From: Macrostomum hystrix
Taxonomy: Eukaryota > Platyhelminthes > Macrostomidae
Assembly (NCBI GenBank): GCA_950097015.1
Contig: CATNEN010000029.1
Coordinates: 2,114,001-2,178,000, forward strand
Length of the DNA stretch: 64,000 nt
Direction: 5' to 3'
The notes under the pieces were generated by a model. That model searched no databases, was not told where the DNA came from, and saw only the letters and a program-made list of their open reading frames with translations. Below are positions 57,650-64,000 of this stretch, piece after piece. Both the position numbers and the translations under genes were made by a program. Positions within the stretch are counted from its first letter, which is position 1, and every line of letters starts with the position of its first letter.

Positions 57650-58268
57650 GGGGGGAACATAGCTTACTGTCTATACAATAGATATTTGAAAGAAGTACAA
57701 TGGTGAGAAAGCACAGATAGAGTATTTATTGTGTAAGCGAGCCATTTTGAGAACAGATAATTATCCAGCCTAAGAGAGAGCTTACAAATTTAGCGAAAGC
57801 ACAAAAACAAGCGAAAACAGAATCCATCAGATTGGATAACTTTTTGTTGCTATGTCGCCATGCGGTATCTGATTTCACAGTTACAGATCTATTAAGTTTA
57901 GTGACAGAACCGCAACTAGACCAGTAGTTAGCCGCACAGCCCCTGAAGGCAGACAAATTAGAGTCGCAACCATGACTCGATAATTGCTCGTGTGCCTCTT
58001 CAATCTCCAGCTAGATTTCGCTTCTACTTTCTCCCCGATGGGGTTTTCTAAACATTTTTTAGGCAAAAAAAATTACAAGACACGCCCCTCGGGGTAGGCG
58101 AGAAAACGCGACAATGTGATAAAGCAAAATAACAATAGAACTTGGCGTCTGTTCATTGATTCGCCCAGTAGCCAATAATAGTTATTGGGTTTTGATTTCA
58201 TCTCGAGTGTCCTAAAAAGTTGTCATTTTTCGGAGTTTTTTTTGCCAACGAAAAGGAGGGGATGAGTT
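57650..58268. other. Unique sequence
   Basis: Short minus-strand ORFs (57726-57956, 57881-58066) have no recognisable domain. Nothing further is supported. Confidence 0.45.
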
Positions 58269-58269
58269 T

Positions 58270-58605
58270 CCAGGCAAGTTCACTGTCCTTAAAGTGCGTC
58301 GTCCTTAAAGTTCATTGTCCTTAGATTACACTGTCCTTAAAGTGCACTGTCCATAGAGTGCACAATCCTTAGAGTGCACTGTCCTTAGAGTGCACTGTAA
58401 TTAGAGTGCACAATCCTTAGAGTGCACTGTCCTTAGAGTGCACTGTCCATAAAGTGCACAATCCTTAGAGTGCACTGTTCTTAAAGTGCACTGTCCATAG
58501 AGTGCACAATCCTTAGAGTGCACTGTTCTTAAAGTGCACTGTCCATAGAGTGCACAATCCTTAGAGTGCACTGTTCTTAGAGTGTACCGTACATAGGGTG
58601 CCCTT
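58270..58605 (+). repeat. 16-bp tandem array with palindromic GTGCAC core
   Basis: About 20 copies of agtgcactgtccttag and agtgcacaatccttag. Every copy has the self-complementary gtgcac. Confidence 0.93.
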
Positions 58606-58609
58606 AGTT

Positions 58610-59097
58610 TAGGCTTCACTGGCACATTCTAAATGTTTTTAAGCTTTAATAAATGTTTCAATATTTTGATTGTGCCTGAATTAAGTTGATAATAATTTTA
58701 AGCTTGATGATAATTGAATTTACACCGCCTTTATTGTCTGAAACAGATAGGTGAATCACTTCGAGCGAAAACGAATTTCGAAGTCTTTATTAATCAGCAA
58801 GTCTTTGTCTCAGCCGAGATGATAAATCAAGCTTCACTAAGTCAAACAAGTGTCAGGTCACGGATAAGAAGTTACACTATAGGACTCTATATTAGTAGTT
58901 ATTGATGTCAAACGTGAAAAATAATTGTCTTCGCTTCACGCACAAGTTAAAACCAGCGGGTGGCTTTGATTTGAGACCAAGTCATGTGGAACACGCAAAA
59001 CTGCTGACAATAGAAGCGCCTATCATTCATTGGCACGTGACTTTTCCTCTATCATTATCCCAAGTCTTTCCAGATTCATTGTCTTATATACTTCTCT
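58610..59097. other. Unique AT-rich sequence
   Basis: No supported gene; both strands were read. Confidence 0.45.
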
Positions 59098-59808
59098 TAT
59101 TCATTCATTCATTCATTCATTCATTCATTCATTCATTCATTCATTCACTCATTCATTCATTCATTCACTCATTCATTCATTCATTCACTCATTCATTCAT
59201 TCATTTTTTAATTCATTCGTTCATTCATTCATTCGTTCATTCATTCATTCATTCATTCATTCATTCATTCATTCATTCATGCATTCATTCATTCATTCAT
59301 TCATTCATTCGTTCATTCATTCATTCATTCATTCATTCATTCACTCATTCATTCATTCACTCATTCATTCATTCATTCACTCATTCATTCATTCATTCAC
59401 TCATTCATTCATTCATTTTTTAATTCATTCGTTCATTCATTCATTCGTTCATTCATTCATTCATTCATTCATTCATTCATTCATTCATTCATTCATTCAT
59501 TCACTCATTCATTCATTCATTCACTCATTCATTCATTCATTCACTCATTCATTCATTCATTTTTTAATTCATTCGTTCATTCATTCATTCATTCATTCAT
59601 TCATTCATTCATTCATTCATTCATTCATTCATTCATTCATTCATTCATGCATTCATTCATTCATTCATTCATTCATTCATTCATTCATTCATTCATTCAT
59701 TCATTCATTCATTCATTCATTCATTCATGCATTCATTCATTCATTCATTCATTCATTCATGCATTCATTCATTCATTCATTCATTCATTCATTCATTCAT
59801 GCATTCAG
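59098..59808 (+). repeat. (ATTC)n microsatellite, about 710 bp
   Basis: Nearly pure tetranucleotide with cattcactcatt, gttc, atgc and ttttttaa interruptions. The last recurs at 59203, 59415 and 59561, showing internal duplication. Open frames are artefacts. Confidence 0.98.
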
Positions 59809-59809
59809 C

Positions 59810-60256
59810 TATTGGCGGATATTGGGGATATTTGGCGATATTCAGTGGGGATATTGGGATAGGGCGGAGCTGGAGTTCTCGCATTTCATCTCAGCGGGAC
59901 AGAGTTGCTTCAGGCTATAGAAATCCCAGGATAACTGGGATATTAAGGCAGGCCATTGCTTCGCACGCGTAATTATGCGCCAGCGTTCTCACCTACTCGA
60001 TTTCCCAGTTCTTAGGCGAGTTTGCAATCTTGAACTGTCATTATTATTGTTTTCCGTTGTTGCCGCAGTGTCGCCGAAAACAAACCAGCTCATAAAATTT
60101 GGTATCCATGGCGCTGTTTGCTTTTAATAGAGTCGGGTGATTGGGTCCGTCGGTTACTGGGGGCTACTGATGATTGTTTCCGTTTAATAATGATTCGAGA
60201 ATGGCTCGAAGATTAAAAGTAAGCTTGAAGCTTCGGCAATAGTCTATGGGGATCTG
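59810..60256. other. Unique sequence after the ATTC run
   Basis: Starts with ggatattggggatatttggc-type short repeats (59815-59860). No gene supported. Confidence 0.45.
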
Positions 60257-60257
60257 A

Positions 60258-61640
60258 TAGTATCAGACAGGGGCTGAGAGTATCAGACAGGGTCTGAGAG
60301 TATTAGACAGGGGCTGAGAGTATCAGACAGGGTCTGAGAGTATTAGACAGGGTCTGAGAGTATTAGACAGGGTCTGAGAGTATTAGACAGGGTCTGAGAG
60401 TATTAGACAGGGTCTGAGAGTATTAGACAGGGTCTGAGAGTATTAGACAGGGTCTGAGAGTATTAGACAGGGTCTGAGAGTATTAGACAGGGTCTGAGAG
60501 TATTAGACAGGGTCTGAGAGTAATTAGACAGAGTCTGAGAGTATTAGACAGGGTCTGAGAGTATTAGACAGGGTCGGGGAGTATTTAGACATGGTCGGGG
60601 AGTATTAGACAGGGTCTGAGAGTATTAGACAGGGTCTGAGAGTATTAGACAGGGTCTGAGAGTATTAGACAGGGTCGGGGAGTATTAGACAGGGTCGGGG
60701 AGTATTAGACAGGGTCTAAGAGTATTAGACAGGGTCTAAGAGTATTAGACAGGGTCTGAGAGTATTAGACAGGGTCTGAGAGTAATTAGACAGGGTCGGG
60801 GAGTATTAGACAGGGTCTGAGAGTATTAGACAGGGTCTGAGAGTATTAGACAGGGTCGGGGAGTATTAGACAGGGTCGGGGAGTATTAGACAGGGTCTGA
60901 GAGTATTAGACAGGGTCTGAGAGTAATTAGACAGGGTCTAAGAGTATTAGACAGGGTCTAAGAGTATTAGACAGGGTCGGGGAGTATTAGACAGGGTCGG
61001 GGAGTATTAGACAGGGTCTAAGAGTATTAGACAGGGTCTAAGAGTATTAGACAGGGTCTGAGAGTAATTAGACAGGGTCGGGGAGTATTAGACAGGGTCT
61101 GAGAGTAATTAGACAGGGTCTGAGAGTATTAGACAGGGTCGGGGAGTATTAGACAGGGTCTAAGAGTATTAGACAGGGTCTGAAAGTATTAGACAGGGTC
61201 GGGGAGTATTAGACAGGGTCTGAGAGTATTAGACTGGGTCTGAGAGTATTAGACAGGGTCTGAGAGTAATTAGACAGGGTCGGGGAGTATTAGACAGGGT
61301 CTGAGAGTATTAGACAGGGTCGGGGAGTATTAGACAGGGTCGGGGAGTATTAGACAGGGTCTAAGAGTATTAGACAGGGTCTGAGAGTATTAGACAGGGT
61401 CTGAGAGTAATTAGACAGGGTCGGGGAGTAATTGGACAGGGTCGGGGAGTATTAGACAGGGTCTGAGAGTAATTAGACAGGGTCGGGGAGTATTAGACAG
61501 GGTCTGAGAGTATTAGACAGGGTCTGAGAGTATTAGACAGGGTCTGAGAGTATCAGACAGGGTCTGAGAGTAATTAGACAGGCTCTGAGAGTAATTAGAC
61601 AGGCTCTGAGAGTAATTAGACAGGGTATTATTCAGCGTCT
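60258..61640 (+). repeat. 20-bp tandem array (1.4 kb)
   Basis: About 68 copies of agggtctgagagtattagac, with ggtcggggagt, ctaagagt and taattagac (21-bp) variants. The left fifth is homogeneous; the right part mixes variants. Confidence 0.97.
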
Positions 61641-62370
61641 CTGAGAGTATCAGAGGAATAAAAACAATAAAATTTAATTTTTGCTTTGACAACAACACTG
61701 TTTAGATTTTATATAATAAATTTTCTTGACAAATATTATTTTTCCATTTACTTTGGCAACCGATGACAGTTCACCATCAATTATTTTTACGAATCCGTAC
61801 TATATTACTATATTAGTACTATGTTAAGCAAGCTGTTAAGAATTTTCGGATGTTAAAGAATAAACCATACATTTTAAATTCTTTTAATTCAAGATGTTAA
61901 ATGGGTCCAGCTTTAGCTGGGATGATAGGGAGTCTCCCAGTCCATGGACTGAACAGCCGTACTGAATTTTAGACTTCAAGTATAGCGTTAAATTCGCAGA
62001 AAATCTGCTTTTTTATTTAACAATCTCATTTATAATCTAGATTCCAAAGACAAAATCCCATTGAAAGAAATCTGAAATTTTTAATGAAAATTTAGCTGTC
62101 AAACTAAATTTTGATTGGGTTATTTATTATTCAAATGTTCATCGCCGACGCTTTCAAATGGTATTTCTGAAAGTTTTTCACCCTTTCAGAACGCAGCCAT
62201 TAGAAACCCGGAAGCAGAAATTTGTACTTTCGATCAGCTTCTGTACTGAAACGCAGTGAAAGCAACAAAAGTTTTTCGAATTCCTCGTTAGATAGCACAC
62301 AGAAATAAGCAAAACAGCTGCGAAGGGGACATTAGCCACTCGTGTAATGCGTTTCACTCTTCACCAATGG
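61641..62370. other. AT-rich unique sequence with a SINE-2 fragment
   Basis: Contains a SINE-2-like piece at 61893-61965 (gatgttaaatgggtccagct, cagtccatggactgaacagc) in + orientation and nothing else supported. Confidence 0.6.
61893..61965 (+). mobile_element. SINE-2 fragment
   Basis: Matches the middle of the 31-kb SINE-2 in opposite orientation, with an internal deletion and no tRNA-like head. Confidence 0.65.
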
Positions 62371-62589
62371 GTCCACTCGGTCGAAAACCCAAAGCACTTT
62401 ATGTATTAAAGGGCCACACGCTTCTCTGTCCCTATCTAAACTATCTCACATTCCAAGTTTTTCCTCTCTCTCTTTCTCTCCTCTGGCTATCTTTCTCACC
62501 CTCGTTACCTCTCATCATCACCACTTTCATTTCTCTCTCTCCCTCTATCTCCCCCTTTATCTCGCACTTTACCTTTCAAACTCTCCCCT

Positions 62590-63115
62590 TCTCTTTCCTC
62601 TCTCCCTCTCCCCTCCAATCTCTCTCCCCTTCTACCTCTCTCCCCTCCTATCTTTCTCCCCTCTCCCCTCTCCCCTCCTATCTCTCTCCCCTCTCCCCTC
62701 CTATCTCTCTCCCCTCTCCCCTCCTATCTTTCTCCCATCTCCCCTCTTATCTCTCTCCCTTCCTATCTCTCTCCCCTTTCCCTTCTATCTTTCTCCCCTC
62801 CTATCTGTCTCCCCTCTCCCCTCCTATCTCTCTCCCCTCTCCCCCTATCTCTCTCCCCTCTCCCCTCCTATCTCTCTCCCCTCTCCCCTCCTATCTCTCT
62901 CCCCTCTCCCCTCCTATCTCTCTCCCCTCTCCCCTCCTATCTCTCTCCCCTCTCCCCTCCTATCTCTCTCCCCTCTCCCCTCCTATCTCTCTCCCCTCTC
63001 CCCTCCTATCTCTCTCCCCTCTCCCCTCCTATCTCTCTCCCCTCTCCCCTCCTATCTCTCTCCCCTCTCCCCTCCTATCTCTCTCCCCTCTCCCCTCCTA
63101 TCTCTCTCCCCTTTC
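62590..63115 (+). repeat. 23-bp polypyrimidine tandem array
   Basis: Copies of a unit containing cctatctctctcccctctcc plus cct. The flanks from 62455 and to 63165 are also C/T-rich. Almost every base on + is C or T, except one A per unit. Confidence 0.95.
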
Positions 63116-63179
63116 CCTCGCCCTCCCTCTATTTCTACCCCTGTCTCCCTCTCTCTATCTTTCTATTTTACCCAGCTGT

Positions 63180-64000
63180 CTATGACGTCATTCAATTTGC
63201 ATTGGCAACCTTAATTATCCACATCATTAGGGCTACGCTCCATTCGTGACGGCCAGACTGTAAAGAAAATTAGGGAAATTTTTTGGGGAAAGGAAGGGCA
63301 GGCGAAAAATGGGATCGAAGGACGAGAAGAGGATCCAGTGGAATTGGGGTGGGTGGGCGCCAGCGGATAGGGAAGAGAGTGCGTGCGCAAAACCTGTACA
63401 GCTAGCTACAGCAGGAGTTGATGGTAGTTTGCAGTCCGCGCATATTTATAAGTGTACTCCGTCATGTACGCACACCGACCGTACCAGTGACCGTGGAGAG
63501 GGGGGTGGCGGGTTAGTCTCAGTTCTAGGATTGGACTACATGGTGTAGCAGGAGTAGGTATCGAAACTAGTCCCGGAGACTATGGGGTTAGAAAGCTGCT
63601 CAGACAAGAGGAGTAGATCCTTACGGCCCGGTCTTGCCCTCGTTCCAAGCTTTCCGTGTCCCTATTATTTTTTTCCTACTAATTACTCACGCAAACACTT
63701 AGTTCTCAAGCCGGGCAATATATTGAACGAGTCAAGTAAGTATTATTATAATTATCATTGCTCCATTTTGCAATGCGCGCAGTACTCGGAGCTGACAAAA
63801 GACTAAATGCTTTCATTTCATGCCTGTCTTTGTCAGTTTACTTCGCTTTACGAGTATATTTGACAATTTTAGTCCAAGAGATCTTCTTCAATATCGTCTT
63901 TAGCGAGCCTATAGCTGCCCTTTGAATTGCAAAGTGGATAGGGTAGGGGTATGAGAGGGAACACTGAGATATATTAGACAGTGTGTAGATCGAAAAATAG
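63180..64000. other. Unique sequence at window end
   Basis: No supported gene. A TATA-like catatttataagtg occurs at about 63439-63452, with a 79-codon ORF overlapping it that has no recognisable domain. Confidence 0.45.

Noticed and set aside
59030-59920. IHSFIHSF-type frame of 296 codons
   Set aside because: Tetranucleotide ATTC repeat read as codons.
62367-63185. 272-codon Ser/Pro/Leu frame
   Set aside because: Polypyrimidine 23-bp array; no start, domain or splice evidence.

Overview
The window is nuclear DNA from an animal. Genes are split by GT-AG introns, the standard genetic code is used, and the products are metazoan: a polycystin-1-type receptor/channel, ribosomal protein uS17 (RPS11), a WW+BAG co-chaperone of BAG3 type, a secreted EGF-domain protein and a FoxG forkhead factor. 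The gene complement and the repeat load suggest a spiralian invertebrate, perhaps a free-living flatworm. That placement is inference, because nothing in the sequence fixes the species.

Layout. Bases 1-18315 (+) hold the 3' part of a polycystin-1-like gene. Sixteen exons join in frame (about 1894 codons) and cover the distal REJ/GAIN-side ectodomain, GPS, first membrane segment, PLAT, the remaining ten membrane segments with the polycystin (TOP) domain, the pore and a short C-terminal coiled coil. Most of its larger introns are occupied by tandem arrays, usually a different one per intron. Bases 19472-19918 (-) encode uS17/RPS11, and 20810-21670 (-) the last exon of the BAG3-like gene. Bases 22000-31200 are AT-richer, nearly free of genes, and carry a Ty3-type retroelement relic and a foldback-like inverted repeat. 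A SINE lies at 31219-31485, a 24-bp array at 31951-32885, and a frameshifted Crypton-type tyrosine recombinase at 33704-34940 (-). After a 2.3-kb array of 42-bp units, a four-exon gene for a secreted EGF-domain protein (39099-41165, +) has a TATA and an inverted CCAAT upstream. From 42.8 to 53.8 kb the sequence is almost all tandem arrays. FoxG (54196-55633, -) has two exons, and its intron splits the forkhead and contains a SINE nested in a SINE. The remaining 8 kb is mostly arrays.

By my count tandem arrays with units of 4-50 bp fill about 24 kb, roughly 38% of the window. At least two tRNA-derived SINE families are visible. SINE-1 has a Ser/Leu-type head (three copies) and SINE-2 a Met-like head (one long copy, one interrupted copy and fragments). 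One SINE-1 copy has a perfect 14-bp target-site duplication. The genes are not an operon; they act in unrelated processes (sensory or ciliary signalling, translation, proteostasis, growth-factor signalling, anterior neural patterning). The most notable items are the non-canonical polycystin pore, the degenerate but HLT-containing GPS, the coding minisatellite in the BAG protein, the EGF-domain protein with an unrecognised N-terminal region, the Crypton relic and the foldback-like element.
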